Shown piece after piece: positions 9,114-17,577 of a stretch of 64,000 nucleotides of DNA. The translations under genes were made by a program, and so were the position numbers. The stretch covers positions 124,001 to 188,000 of the forward strand of contig NZ_JAPDHZ010000006.1 of the NCBI RefSeq assembly GCF_029525555.1, in the 5' to 3' direction. The first letter of the stretch is position 1, and the number at the start of each line of letters is the position of its first letter. Source of the stretch: Cohnella ginsengisoli. Its GTDB lineage: Bacteria > Bacillota > Bacilli > Paenibacillales > Paenibacillaceae. The notes under the pieces were generated by a model. That model saw only the letters and a list, made by a program, of their open reading frames with translations. It did no database searches and was not told where the DNA came from.

Positions 9114-9638
9114 ATGAAGGTTAGGCTGAGCGATTACAGCAATGAATGGACGCGGCTTTATGAGGACGAAGCTGCATTTTTAAGCACGATATTCGGGGAT
9201 GAGATCGTGCGCTTCGAGCATTTTGGCAGCACGTCGGTGCCGGGCATGAAGGCCAAGCCCGTCATCGATATGATGGGCATCGTGCGGGATATCGGCCGGA
9301 TCGATCTTCATAACGATCAGATGCGCCTGCTCGGTTACGACGTCGCCGGAGAATGGGGCATTCCCGGCAGGCGGCTGCTGCGCAAAGGCGGCGAGGCGCG
9401 GACGCACCACATTCATTTTTATCAGACGGATAACCCGCAGATTGAACGGCACCTCGTCTTCAGAGATTACTTGCGGTGCCATCCGGCAGAAGCGGCGAGG
9501 TACAGCCGGTTTAAGGAAGAGCTGGCTGAGTGCTACGAGCGCACGAGCGATTACAGCCCGGCCAAGAAGGCGTTCGTCAGCGAAATGGAGCAGCTGGCGC
9601 TGACGTGGCACGCCGGCAAGCAAGGCAGCGAGTCCTAA
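9114..9638 (+). CDS. GrpB family protein (UPF0157, nucleotidyltransferase-like)
   Basis: 174 aa, the full usual length. The family signature FEHFGSTSVPGMKAKPVID is intact (about residues 35-53), and HHIHFYQTDNP and FRDYLRCHP follow. The fold resembles DNA polymerase beta-type nucleotidyltransferases; the cellular role is not established. The start is supported by AAGGAGCGTGT just upstream. It sits 26 bases after the PhyH gene on the same strand, so it may be cotranscribed. It ends at a terminator shared with the convergent toxin gene. Confidence 0.92.
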   Translation: MKVRLSDYSNEWTRLYEDEAAFLSTIFGDEIVRFEHFGSTSVPGMKAKPVIDMMGIVRDIGRIDLHNDQMRLLGYDVAGEWGIPGRRLLRKGGEARTHHIHFYQTDNPQIERHLVFRDYLRCHPAEAARYSRFKEELAECYERTSDYSPAKKAFVSEMEQLALTWHAGKQGSES

Positions 9639-9650
9639 TCGTTCAAAAAA

Positions 9651-9676
9651 TAAAGCCCCTGGATAAAGGGGCTTTA
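9651..9676. terminator. Bidirectional terminator (GrpB / MazF)
   Basis: AAAGCCCCT and AGGGGCTTT form a stem with A-rich and T-rich flanks between convergent genes. It overlaps the last codons of the toxin gene. Confidence 0.8.
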
Positions 9677-10060
9677 TGCAAGTATGGCGCGAGCTATCGT
9701 AATCGTGCGCAAGAAAAAGTCCGAATCGAGTGGAACTTGTCCAATGACAACCGCATCTCGTGCATTCAAATCAATGGAACGCATGTGATTTGGAATGGCA
9801 AACCCTCCGAGTTCCGTCCACGCCTGTCCAACAAGCGTGCCATCGGCCGGTATTCCAGGCGGGACTGGCACACGCATGACATTATTATGATCTTTATTCG
9901 TAATTGGTACAATCCACGCGTTCGTCGAGCCCGGGTTGGATTGAATAATGCCAGGCGATACCACGATCGCCGGCTGAGCGTTTCCTTGTTCGTGCCCTTT
10001 GGTCGGGTTCAAATTTAAATACACAATGCTGCCGCGCTCTACCGTTCCTGTAATGGTCAT
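9674..10060 (-). CDS. mazF: MazF/PemK-type toxin (mRNA endoribonuclease)
   Basis: 128 aa with the PemK/MazF beta-barrel signature: RGSIVYLNLNPTKGHEQG at the start (the conserved R-G-[DE/S]-I-x-x-x-x-x-x-P-x-x-G-x-E), PAIVVS, and a later strand IVPITNK. C-terminal helix LRTITIARAILA. Family members cleave mRNA at short sequences and are neutralised by an AbrB-like antitoxin. The antitoxin gene immediately upstream overlaps it by 4 bases (ATGA), the classic coupled order of antitoxin first. The first Gly-Asp of better-studied MazF proteins is Gly-Ser here, a minor change. Confidence 0.9.
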   Translation of the reverse strand: MTITGTVERGSIVYLNLNPTKGHEQGNAQPAIVVSPGIIQSNPGSTNAWIVPITNKDHNNVMRVPVPPGIPADGTLVGQAWTELGGFAIPNHMRSIDLNARDAVVIGQVPLDSDFFLRTITIARAILA

Positions 10061-10401
10061 TCGATCATTTCATCCCCCATGGGTTCCCACAGCGCGTCTT
10101 CTTCTTCATGGCCTTTCATATCGGGCGTGACCTGAGCGACCAGAGAAAGATAGAATGCTCGGAGGCCCTCTTGATCATCGGCTTGTGGATATACGTGGGG
10201 CTGAACGAAGAACCCATTACCCGTTTCAGAGGGAAGAAAGTCGATCTCCACACCGTCAGCAATTTTATACATTTTCGCAATGTCTGCAGGGATTCGCATG
10301 GCAAGACTATTTCCCCAAGTCTTGATTACGCCTCGTGCCAATGGCTCCGTTGCTACTCGCACATGAACCACCTTGCTTTCTTTTTGTTTATTATTCATCA
10401 T
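10057..10401 (-). CDS. mazE: AbrB/MazE-like antitoxin
   Basis: 114 aa, a little longer than typical MazE. An AbrB-type swapped-hairpin DNA-binding core is seen at about residues 19-60 (VIKTWGNSLAMRIPADIAK). The C-terminal tail is strongly acidic (EEEDALWEPMGDEM), as expected for the segment that wraps the toxin. The first 18 residues, rich in Lys and Glu, may be an extension. The gene overlaps mazF by 4 bases and is preceded by a pair of identical short palindromes that probably form the autoregulatory operator. Confidence 0.88.
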   Translation of the reverse strand: MMNNKQKESKVVHVRVATEPLARGVIKTWGNSLAMRIPADIAKMYKIADGVEIDFLPSETGNGFFVQPHVYPQADDQEGLRAFYLSLVAQVTPDMKGHEEEDALWEPMGDEMIE

Positions 10402-10423
10402 TGTACCTCAATCCCTTATAGTT

Positions 10424-10443
10424 GTATATACTCATGTATATAC
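10424..10443 (-). promoter_or_regulatory. Probable MazEF operator
   Basis: Two copies of the palindrome GTATATAC (10424-10431 and 10436-10443), separated by TCAT, lie 23 bases upstream of the antitoxin start. Confidence 0.6.
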
Positions 10444-10492
10444 ATAAGTTGAGAGACTGATACTTTTAAAATGAAAACGGTGTTCTCCAGGT

Positions 10493-11329
10493 TCAGCATT
10501 TTGAGGCATTCAATAAACGCTGCAACCGCGCAGCCGTATCCGCCGACGCCGTAAAGAGGACGACCTTCAGATCCGGATGGGTCGGCGGCTGCAGGGTTAA
10601 ATGCTCGAACGCCATCTCTCCGATTCGGGGATCGTACTTCTGCTTGCGGTGATCGGTCGCCGTCTCGACATCGTGCATCGGCCAGAGCTCGCGGAACAGC
10701 GGGCTGATTTGCATAAATTCCTCGATCAACGCCTTAAACCTCGCATCGTTCGGAAAGCGTGCGTAATCCGCGCGAAATTGCGCGATCAAGACGCGCGTTC
10801 TGGACGCTCCGTCCATCACATCGGGTCCCAGCGTATCATTCGTCAGCAGATGCCGCATCCAATTGAAGTTTGGCATCGTGTCTTCGGAGAAGGACGGTAT
10901 ATGAAAAACGAGCTCAGCCGCCTTGTTCCACAGCAGCAAATCCCAACATCTGCCGAGTACGAACGCCGGGTGCGGGTCCATCGCCTGGATCATTCGTTTC
11001 AAACCAACGGCGATATCCCGGTCTTCTTCCTCCGGCTCCTGCTGATCCGATCTGGCGAGCAGGTGAAGATGGCGGCGCTCATCCTCGGTTAATCGCAGCG
11101 CCTTGGCGATATGGTTCAGAACGTCCTCGGACGGATTGACGCTTCGACCCTGCTCCAGCGACGTGTACCAGGAGGTGCCGATATGGGCAAGCTGGGCGAC
11201 CTCTTCTCTCCGAAGACCCGCCGTTCGCCGCCGGCCATAGGAGATCAACCCGACCTCTTCCGGCGTCAGCCGTTCCCTGCGTATGCGCAAAAATTCGCCT
11301 AACGACCTTCTCGAAGATGTCTGTTCCAT
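10493..11329 (-). CDS. XRE-family regulator with MmyB-like ligand-binding domain
   Basis: 278 aa. N-terminal helix-turn-helix with the family hallmark GLRREEVAQLAHIGTSWYT (about residues 33-51) and LEQGRSVNPS. The C-terminal PAS-like MmyB domain (about 105-270) includes LGRCWDLLLWNKAAELVF and the late LTLQPPTHPDLKVVLFTA. Members bind hydrophobic ligands and usually repress a divergent oxidoreductase gene. Here the divergent neighbour is the NAD-dependent epimerase/dehydratase at 11447. The start is supported by AGGAGGGT upstream. Full-length and intact. Confidence 0.92.
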   Translation of the reverse strand: MEQTSSRRSLGEFLRIRRERLTPEEVGLISYGRRRTAGLRREEVAQLAHIGTSWYTSLEQGRSVNPSEDVLNHIAKALRLTEDERRHLHLLARSDQQEPEEEDRDIAVGLKRMIQAMDPHPAFVLGRCWDLLLWNKAAELVFHIPSFSEDTMPNFNWMRHLLTNDTLGPDVMDGASRTRVLIAQFRADYARFPNDARFKALIEEFMQISPLFRELWPMHDVETATDHRKQKYDPRIGEMAFEHLTLQPPTHPDLKVVLFTASADTAARLQRLLNASKC

Positions 11330-11446
11330 GCGCGGACCCTCCTTATCCTGACACTCCCAATCGTACGATAAACGCAGGAAGGAAGCCGATTGTCTCCTCT
11401 ATTATACTGCCCGTAGAGCTTGTAAAAAACGGAGGAGGTTTGGAGC

Positions 11447-12289
11447 ATGGATGTTTTTATGACGGGTGCTACAGGTAAAGTCGGGAGTCGGTTCGCCATG
11501 CGTATGCTGCAGCGCGGCCATCGCGTCACCTTACTGGTGAGGGATGCTGACAAAGCGGAAGCGCTCCGCTTGCAAGGGGCTGATATCGTAGAAGGCGATC
11601 TGCTGCAGCCGGACGGGTACGTCGACGCGCTGCGGGACAAGGATGCGGTCATTCACTTGGCGGCGCAGTTTCGCGGCGTGGACGAAGAAACCACCAGAAC
11701 GGCTAACTTCGACGGCACGATCGCGTTGGCTAACGCCGTAGTGGAGGCGGGCGTGCCGAGGTTTGTTTTCTCCAGCACCAACAACGTGTATGGTTCGGTC
11801 GTTCGTACGCGGGCTAGCCGCGAGGATGACGAGCTCAGCCCCGTTCATGCTTATCCGAAAAGCAAAGCGGAGGCCGAGGCGGAGCTGCTGCGGCTCCATC
11901 GCGAGCGCGGCTTGGGCGTGCGCATCGTTCGGCTGCCATTCGTCTATGGCGACGGCGATCCCCACATCAGGGAATTTCTGCCGTTCTTGCGCAGCTGGCA
12001 TCCGGCCAAACGCATGCATATAGCTCATCATGCCGATGTGGGCCAAGCCCTGCTGCTCGCCGCTTCGACGCCGGGGATCGACGGCCGGATCTACAATGTC
12101 GGCGACGATGCGCCGATTACCGCCGCGGAGCTTAGGCGGCTTCATGGCGGCGAAGGCGCGCCCGAAGCGCAGGAGCAGCCTTTTGATCCATGGGATATGA
12201 TCGTCGATACGACGCGAATTCGGGAGGAGTTGAACTTCCGCCCGATCTACCCGTCTTTCTATACGGCAAGAGACGCAGGGGCCATTTAA
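11447..12289 (+). CDS. NAD-dependent epimerase/dehydratase (extended SDR)
   Basis: 280 aa. Rossmann motif TGATGKVG at about residues 7-14, DLLQPD and VIHLAAQ typical of extended SDRs, the catalytic Ser in VFSSTNNVYG, and the Tyr/Lys pair YPKSK at about 146-150. The C-terminal substrate domain is short. GGAGGAGGTTTGGAGC precedes the start. The gene is divergent from an MmyB-type regulator, the usual control arrangement for this kind of oxidoreductase. The substrate is unknown; most such small family members act on sugar nucleotides or on small carbonyls. Confidence 0.9.
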   Translation: MDVFMTGATGKVGSRFAMRMLQRGHRVTLLVRDADKAEALRLQGADIVEGDLLQPDGYVDALRDKDAVIHLAAQFRGVDEETTRTANFDGTIALANAVVEAGVPRFVFSSTNNVYGSVVRTRASREDDELSPVHAYPKSKAEAEAELLRLHRERGLGVRIVRLPFVYGDGDPHIREFLPFLRSWHPAKRMHIAHHADVGQALLLAASTPGIDGRIYNVGDDAPITAAELRRLHGGEGAPEAQEQPFDPWDMIVDTTRIREELNFRPIYPSFYTARDAGAI

Positions 12290-12313
12290 GCGGCGAAAAA
12301 CAAACCGGACAGG

Positions 12314-12343
12314 AAAAGGCGACCTCTCGCGAGGCCGCCTTTT
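12314..12343. terminator. Bidirectional terminator
   Basis: An imperfect stem AAAAGGCGACCTC / GAGGCCGCCTTTT with A and T tails lies between the convergent epimerase and membrane protein genes. Confidence 0.75.
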
Positions 12344-12381
12344 GCTTTTGGCGCAATCCCGATCGTGCCGACTGTCGAAGC

Positions 12382-12972
12382 TTACGCACGCATTTGCGTC
12401 CCGGCCGCCTCCGACGTATACAGGCTTTGCTCGCGCGGCTTCAGCCGTCCGGTCCAGATGCACCAGCCGGCGCCGACGTAGGCGAGTCCCCAGAAGAAGG
12501 CGAAGTACTTGTTGTCCGCGATCGGCAGGAACATGCTGGCCATCATGATCACGAACAGGATCGGCACCCAGATCGGGAATACCTTGGCGCGGAACGTCAG
12601 AATCGTCAGCAGCAGCGTGCCGCCCATCATGCCGATCATGTTGCCCATGCCGGTGATGGCCACGACCAGGCCCTCGGGCGGATTCTTTTCCATATCATTG
12701 ATAAACGCGGTGAACACGAGCGCCGTAGTCAATACATTTCCGATGACGATGCCAAGCGCGCTGATGAAACCGAGTACCCCCGTCTCCCGAGACTGCGCCA
12801 GATACAACGCGATCGAGCCGGCCGACATGAGTATGCAAGCGATGTAGCCGAACGTCAGCTCTTGCGGACTGTCGGTCCCCCACGCCAGCGAAGTCGGCGT
12901 CATGCCCATCCGGGCGATGCCCGCCACCAGGCAGATCATGCCGAGCCACCGTAGTATTTTTGCTTCCGTCAT
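12382..12972 (-). CDS. Integral membrane protein of unknown function
   Basis: 196 aa with about six hydrophobic segments (roughly residues 8-25, 42-58, 66-90, 100-125, 130-150 and 155-172), many Met and Gly residues, and short loops. The N-terminus (MTEAKILRWLGMICLVAG) is a membrane segment rather than a cleavable signal. The C-terminal tail is polar. I do not recognise the family. It is divergent from the histidine kinase gene and convergent with the epimerase; nothing in it shows an enzymatic or transport motif. Confidence 0.75.
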   Translation of the reverse strand: MTEAKILRWLGMICLVAGIARMGMTPTSLAWGTDSPQELTFGYIACILMSAGSIALYLAQSRETGVLGFISALGIVIGNVLTTALVFTAFINDMEKNPPEGLVVAITGMGNMIGMMGGTLLLTILTFRAKVFPIWVPILFVIMMASMFLPIADNKYFAFFWGLAYVGAGWCIWTGRLKPREQSLYTSEAAGTQMRA

Positions 12973-13162
12973 AATTGATCATCCATCCTTTGCAAGTCTT
13001 TTGTATTATTCCTCGAGCTCTATTGTAGTAAGCGCGGGGGGCGGGATCGACAGAGTAGCGATGACTCAAAAAAGGCGGGAATCGGCATTCCCGAATCCGG
13101 GAATTGGCGGCCATGAAGCGGGAGTTTGCGCATATTTCGTATTCAACGGCATCGCGGCCCCT

Positions 13163-13174
13163 TATAATGAAACC
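13163..13174 (+). promoter_or_regulatory. -10 element directly abutting the kinase start
   Basis: A consensus TATAAT (13163-13168) ends six bases before the ATG at 13175. A transcript from it would start at or next to the ATG, so the message may be leaderless. The -35 is weak (TTCAAC at about 13142-13147). Confidence 0.45.
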
Positions 13175-15301
13175 ATGGAAAACGTTCGATGGATGCGTTG
13201 GCCGGCATGGCTATTCGGCCTGTTTTTCGCCGCAACGACGGTGCTGTATTTCAACTGCATACCGGCTTACTACGACAAGCTGCAAGAGCAGTGTCTGGCC
13301 AAAGGCTGCGGACTGTCCGTCCCCGCGCTGACGCTGGACATCGCAGGACTTTCCGTCGCGGAGATCTCGCTGGTTCTCGTCGCGATCGACGTCCTCTTCA
13401 CGCTCGTCTTTTTCGCGTCTGCGCTCATCCTGCTGTGGAAAAGCCCGCGGGAGCCGGTCGGGCTGCTGGCCGCGGTCGCGATGCTGGCCTTCGGGACGAC
13501 GTTCCCGTCGCTCGTCAACGTCGCATCGGTACACGGTTCGTTCGCCTACTATTGGTTCCAGGGCTTGTCGGCGATCGGCTGGATATCGATCTCGCTGTTC
13601 TGCCTGCTGTTCCCGAACGGCCGCTTCGTCCCCGCCTGGTCCAGGTACGCCATGCTGGTCATCGTGGCGATCAACGCAGCTGGCTTCGTGAAAGGCGGTC
13701 AGATCTGGGGCGGGCTGCCGGGGTCGGAGCTCTTCTCGCTCGCATGGTTTGTATCGTTTACGACGCTGCTCATTTACGCGCAGATTCGCCGGTTCCGCAC
13801 CTACTCCTCCCCCGCGGAGCGGCAGCAGACCAAGTGGGTCGTCTACGGCGTGGCCATCGCGTTCGTCGGATTCGTCGTCATCAGCATTCTGTTCGATCCG
13901 CGCTTCTACGACGGCAAGGCAAGCAACTTCATCTACCTGAACGCCGGTCTCCACCTGAGCCTGTCTACGCTCCCCGTCACGCTGACGATTGCCGTCCTTC
14001 GGCGGCGGCTCTGGGCGATCAACCCGCTCGTCAACCGCACGCTCGTCTACGGCGCGCTGACGCTCTGCGTCGTGCTCCTTTACGCGGGGGCCGTGCTCTA
14101 TCTGGACCGGCTGTTCCGGGCGTGGAATCCGTTCGTCGTCTCGCTGATCGCCACGGGCCTGGTCGCCGCCGCGTTCGCGCCGCTCAAGGAATGGCTGCAG
14201 CGGCGTGTGAACCGGCTCATGAAAGGCCGGCACGACGATCCTTACGCCGTCCTCCTCGAGCTCGGCAGCCGACTGCTCGAGCCGCTCGCGCCGGACGCGA
14301 TGCTGAAGGCGCTCGCCGTCCAGGTGCAGGGCGCGCTGCGGCTGCCTTACGTGGGCATCGCGATCGAGATCGAGGGCGAGGAGACGTTCATCGCCGAGGC
14401 CGGCGAACGCCGGGAAGGGTACGACGTCCATGCGTTCCCGATCGTCTACCGGGGGCCGGCGCTGGGCACGCTGTACGCGCTCGGGCGCTCGCCCGGGGAG
14501 GCGTTCACCGCGGACGACGAGCGGTTCCTCGAGCTGCTGCTCCGCCATGCCGGTCCGCTCGTGAACAACGCGGACATGCTGCAGGGCATGCGGCGGCTGA
14601 CCGAGGATCTGCGGGAGTCGCGGGAGAAGCTCGTGCTGGCCCGGGAGGAGGAACGCCGCCGGATTCGCAACAACCTGCACGACGAGCTGGCGCCGCGGCT
14701 TGCCGCGCTCGCCCTGAAGACGGCGACGGCCCGCAAGGTCGTCGAGCGGGAGCCCGCCTCCGCTGCCGCCATCCTCGAGGATCTGGGCCGGGACATCCGA
14801 ACGTCCGTGGGCGATATTCGGGCGCTCGTGAACGATCTGCGTCCGCCGGCGCTCGACGAGTTCGGCCTGATCGGCGCGATCCGGATGCGCGTCGACGAGC
14901 TGGCGAAGACGTCGGCCGACCGCATGGCGGCGGAGGGCGGGAGCGCCCGGATCGACTTCCGGGTCGATGCGCCGCACGAGCTGCCCCCGCTGCGCGCGGC
15001 CGTCGAGGTCGCCGCTTACCGGATCGCGACCGAATCCGTCGTGAACGCGTGGAAGCATGCGGAGGCCGCCGTCTGTCAGGTGAAGCTGGATATCGAGGCG
15101 GATGGACGGCTGATCGTCGAAGTGACCGACGACGGCGTCGGCGTCGGCGCCTCCAGGCTGCCGGGCTGGTCGGGCCAGGCGGGCGGCGGCATCGGGCTTG
15201 TCTCGATGCGGGAGCGAGCCGCCGAGATCGGCGGGGAGTTCGCCATCGGGCGCAGGGAAGGCGGCGGCACGCGGGTATGGGCGGCGCTGCCGCTGCAGTA
15301 G
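13175..15301 (+). CDS. Membrane sensor histidine kinase, NarL/HisKA_3 class
   Basis: About 708 aa. The N-terminal half has about eight membrane helices with one extracellular loop after helix 1 holding two Cys (QCLAKGCGL), similar in plan to ComP-like sensors. A GAF-like cytoplasmic segment (about 420-550) precedes the HisKA_3 box RRIRNNLHDELAPRLAALAL, with the phospho-accepting His at about residue 503. The HATPase is visible (ESVVNAWKHAE as N-box, TDDGVGVG as G-box, then GIGLVSMRERA). The start at 13175 is the first Met of the conserved part, although no ribosome binding site precedes it. The response regulator follows after 25 bases. Confidence 0.9.
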   Translation: MENVRWMRWPAWLFGLFFAATTVLYFNCIPAYYDKLQEQCLAKGCGLSVPALTLDIAGLSVAEISLVLVAIDVLFTLVFFASALILLWKSPREPVGLLAAVAMLAFGTTFPSLVNVASVHGSFAYYWFQGLSAIGWISISLFCLLFPNGRFVPAWSRYAMLVIVAINAAGFVKGGQIWGGLPGSELFSLAWFVSFTTLLIYAQIRRFRTYSSPAERQQTKWVVYGVAIAFVGFVVISILFDPRFYDGKASNFIYLNAGLHLSLSTLPVTLTIAVLRRRLWAINPLVNRTLVYGALTLCVVLLYAGAVLYLDRLFRAWNPFVVSLIATGLVAAAFAPLKEWLQRRVNRLMKGRHDDPYAVLLELGSRLLEPLAPDAMLKALAVQVQGALRLPYVGIAIEIEGEETFIAEAGERREGYDVHAFPIVYRGPALGTLYALGRSPGEAFTADDERFLELLLRHAGPLVNNADMLQGMRRLTEDLRESREKLVLAREEERRRIRNNLHDELAPRLAALALKTATARKVVEREPASAAAILEDLGRDIRTSVGDIRALVNDLRPPALDEFGLIGAIRMRVDELAKTSADRMAAEGGSARIDFRVDAPHELPPLRAAVEVAAYRIATESVVNAWKHAEAAVCQVKLDIEADGRLIVEVTDDGVGVGASRLPGWSGQAGGGIGLVSMRERAAEIGGEFAIGRREGGGTRVWAALPLQ

Positions 15302-15326
15302 CCATTCGCGAGAGGAGCGTGTGCCG

Positions 15327-16064
15327 GTGAGAATCATCATAGCCGAGGATCATCCGATGTTCCGCAGCGGCGTGCGGGGATTGCTCGCCACGACCGACGA
15401 CCTCGAGGTCGTCGGAGAGGCCGCGGACGGCGAAGAGGCGGTGCGGATCGCGGGCGAGCTGCTCCCGGAGCTCGTGCTGATGGACATCCGAATGCCCGGC
15501 TTGAACGGGATCGAGGCGACGCGGCTCATCCGGGAGCGCTATCCGCGGACCGAGGTGCTCATCCTGTCGATGCACAGCGACGACCAGTCGGTGTTCACGG
15601 CGATGCGGGCGGGCGCCAAGGGCTACGTGCTCAAGGATGCGGACGAGGAGGAGCTGCTGCAGTCCATCCGCATGGTGGGCAGCGGCCGCGCGGTCTTCGG
15701 CACCGGGATCGCGGAGCGGATGATGCAGTACTTCGCGGCGCATGCGGGGAGCGCCGGCGATGGCCCATCGGCCGCAGGCGGCGGTAGCGGAAATGGCGGG
15801 GGCGACGGAGCGGGCGGCCGCAGCGGCACGGACTGGCGGCAGCTCGCGGCCAGCGACACCTTCTCCGGCCTGACGCGCCGCGAGGCGGAGATTCTGGCGC
15901 GAATCGCGAGCGGCGACACGAACGCCCAGATCGCGGAGCGGCTGTTCATCAGCGCCAAGACGGTCGCGAATCATGTGTCCACGATTCTAAGCAAGCTGCA
16001 GGTGCTCGACCGCCACGAAGCGAGGAAGTTGGTGGAGCGGTCGCGCCCGCCGGAACGTCCGTAA
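15327..16064 (+). CDS. NarL/FixJ-family response regulator
   Basis: About 245 aa. Receiver domain: IIIAEDHPMF at the start, the phospho-acceptor Asp in LVLMDIRMPG (about residue 54), and the switch Lys in GYVLKD. A LuxR helix-turn-helix closes the protein (LTRREAEILARIASG, then ISAKTVANHVSTILSKL). The start is GTG at 15327 with GAGAGGAG upstream. Between the domains lies an unusual 25-30 residue Gly/Ser linker (about 148-178), longer than in typical NarL proteins. It forms a two-component pair with the kinase just upstream and ends at a strong terminator. Targets are unknown. Confidence 0.92.
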   Translation: MRIIIAEDHPMFRSGVRGLLATTDDLEVVGEAADGEEAVRIAGELLPELVLMDIRMPGLNGIEATRLIRERYPRTEVLILSMHSDDQSVFTAMRAGAKGYVLKDADEEELLQSIRMVGSGRAVFGTGIAERMMQYFAAHAGSAGDGPSAAGGGSGNGGGDGAGGRSGTDWRQLAASDTFSGLTRREAEILARIASGDTNAQIAERLFISAKTVANHVSTILSKLQVLDRHEARKLVERSRPPERP

Positions 16065-16076
16065 AAACGTCAAAAA

Positions 16077-16110
16077 AAGCCGAATCTCCGCGAGAGAGAT
16101 TCGGCTTGTC
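16077..16110 (+). terminator. Rho-independent terminator
   Basis: A 12-bp perfect stem (16077-16088 with 16096-16107) preceded by an A-run, just after the response regulator. Confidence 0.88.
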
Positions 16111-16131
16111 TTCGTTGGGCGGGCTAGACGC

Positions 16132-16269
16132 TTAGCACCAGCCTACTTCGGGCCAGTCGCTACCGTAGATGATCGGAAAAAGGTAGGCCATCGCAAGGCC
16201 GCCGTACACGACCTTCATGCGAGCGTCGGTAGCGAGCTTTTTCATTTTTGCCCAAGCGCCGTTGTTCAT
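16132..16269 (-). CDS. Possible small membrane protein (45 aa)
   Basis: From a Met at 16269 (GGACGGG 8 bases upstream) the frame encodes 45 aa: a polar N-terminus rich in Lys, then one hydrophobic stretch (VVYGGLAMAYLFPIIYG) and an acidic aromatic tail. The longer frame begins at 16338. It lies between the response-regulator terminator and the HxlR gene. The family is unknown; it could be a genuine small protein or chance. Confidence 0.4.
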   Translation of the reverse strand: MNNGAWAKMKKLATDARMKVVYGGLAMAYLFPIIYGSDWPEVGWC

Positions 16270-16471
16270 CAATATCCCGTCCTTCTCGGTAAAGTAGTTT
16301 TTATACAAGGCATAATTTACCACAAAATAGGGGATCATGAAACCTTGTCATTAAGGGGAAGCATGATCGGAGGACGGAGACGCTGTCGGGTCATACCGTT
16401 ATCGAATTTTGGCGGAAGGATCTGTTTAAGGAAAGCGGCGCGAGCGGCGACGATCGGGACTGAGCGCAGGA

Positions 16472-16817
16472 TCATTCCGCCGAGCGTTCTTCCCCGTAAA
16501 GTTCGGTCGAATGGGCGATATGCCCGACGCCCCAGTCGTTCATCGCCTGCAGAATCGGGGTTAGGCGACGGCCGTAATCCGAGATGGAATATTCCACCTT
16601 GGGCGGTACGAGCGGATAGACCTCCCGATGGACGATATCGTGGTATTCGAGCTCCTTCAGCTGCTGAGAGAGCATCTTTTTTGGTGATGTCGGGTATCGA
16701 CTTCTGCAGCTCGCTGAACCGCATCGTGCCGCTCGCGAGCAGGCGCAGCAGGATCACGGGCTTCCATTTTCCGATGAGAATCTCGAGCGTCGTCTCGAAC
16801 TTGCAATAAGCCGTCAT
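16472..16817 (-). CDS. HxlR-family transcriptional regulator, frameshifted
   Basis: Two overlapping ORFs combine to a normal 114-aa HxlR winged helix once one base is removed from the T6 run at 16677-16682 (A6 in the coding strand). N-terminal half: CKFETTLEILIGKWKPVILL, the typical Cys-containing opening of redox-sensing HxlR proteins, then GTMRFSELQKSIPDITKK. The C-terminal half resumes MLSQQLKELEYHDIVHREVY and ends after LQAMNDWGVGHI. It is divergent from a DoxX-like gene, a common HxlR target. Regulation by oxidants or aldehydes is likely from family and layout only. Confidence 0.85.
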
Positions 16818-16956
16818 GCCGAGGCCTCCAGTCGTGGTCTAAGGTTTTCTTTTCTATACCTTGTATCGTTTAAGTGCTTTCTTCCGGCGCATCGTTCTAC
16901 CTTCTATTATAGGCTATAGACGAGGGTTGACGACACAGGGGAGAGGGAGTCGGACG

Positions 16957-17311
16957 ATGAACATCGCATTATGGATCGTGCAGGGATTGCTCGCGCTGGG
17001 GGGTTCTATACTCCGGATGGATGAAGGCGGTCCAGTATGAAAAGGGAGCGGCCGCATGGGGCTGGGTCAAGGATGTGCCGAAAGGCTTCGTCGTCTCGGT
17101 CGGTGTTCTGGAGCTGGTCGGCGCGCTGGGCTTGATCCTGCCCGAGGCGACGGGGATCGCGCCGGCCTTGACGCCGATCGCCGCATTCGCCTTGGCAGCC
17201 GTCGTTCTTTCCGGCGCGCTTTTTCATCTTTTCCGCCAAGAGTATCGGGAGATCGGCATTAACGTCGTGTTTCTGGCGCTCGCCGTATTCGTGGCCGTCG
17301 GGCGCCTCTGA
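16957..17311 (+). CDS. DoxX-like membrane protein, frameshifted
   Basis: A 117-aa four-helix membrane protein after removal of one G from the G6 run at 16998-17003. The first 16 residues (MNIALWIVQGLLALG) then join VLYSGWMKAVQY, matching the DoxX-family opening. Later helices are about residues 45-65, 70-88 and 95-115 (VVFLALAVFVAVGRL). GGGAGAGGGAGT precedes the start. The family includes partners of redox enzymes and MmpL systems, but most members are uncharacterised. It is divergent from the HxlR regulator, which probably represses it. Confidence 0.82.
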
Positions 17312-17359
17312 GGATGGCCCGCGAGTTATAATGATTGTCGTGCGATCATATACGACAAC

Positions 17360-17497
17360 ATGGATGAAGGCGAGGTGCCGCGCATGATCGAGCGGCGGAT
17401 CTACCGGGCCGAATGGCTGGACGGGAAAAAGGGCGAGGGCGTCAAGGCGCTCGGCAAGAGCCGGCACTACATCGGCGATGCGGCAACTGAAGTTTGA
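17360..17497 (+). CDS. Possible small ORF (45 aa)
   Basis: ATG at 17360, stop at 17495. Highly charged content (MIERRIYRAEWLDGKKGEG) with GC-rich third codon positions like real genes here. A TATAAT lies about 30 bases upstream (near 17327), but there is only a weak ribosome binding site. The family is unknown; it may be the tail of a decayed gene. The terminator at 17513 follows directly, which supports transcription. Confidence 0.35.
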   Translation: MDEGEVPRMIERRIYRAEWLDGKKGEGVKALGKSRHYIGDAATEV

Positions 17498-17512
17498 GGA
17501 AGAAATAAGAGG

Positions 17513-17553
17513 CGCCAGTCTGCCCCTGATGTTAGGGGACGGCTGGCGTTTTT
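17513..17553 (+). terminator. Rho-independent terminator
   Basis: CGCCAG (17513-17518) and CTGGCG (17543-17548) with inner CCCCT/AGGGG pairing, followed by a run of six T. Confidence 0.8.
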
Positions 17554-17577
17554 CGTCCATCAATTTAGAAGTTCGAT

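Noticed and set aside
13211..15340. 709-codon open frame antisense to the sensor kinase
   Set aside because: Arg/Gln/Pro-rich shadow of a GC-rich gene with strong histidine-kinase motifs on the other strand.
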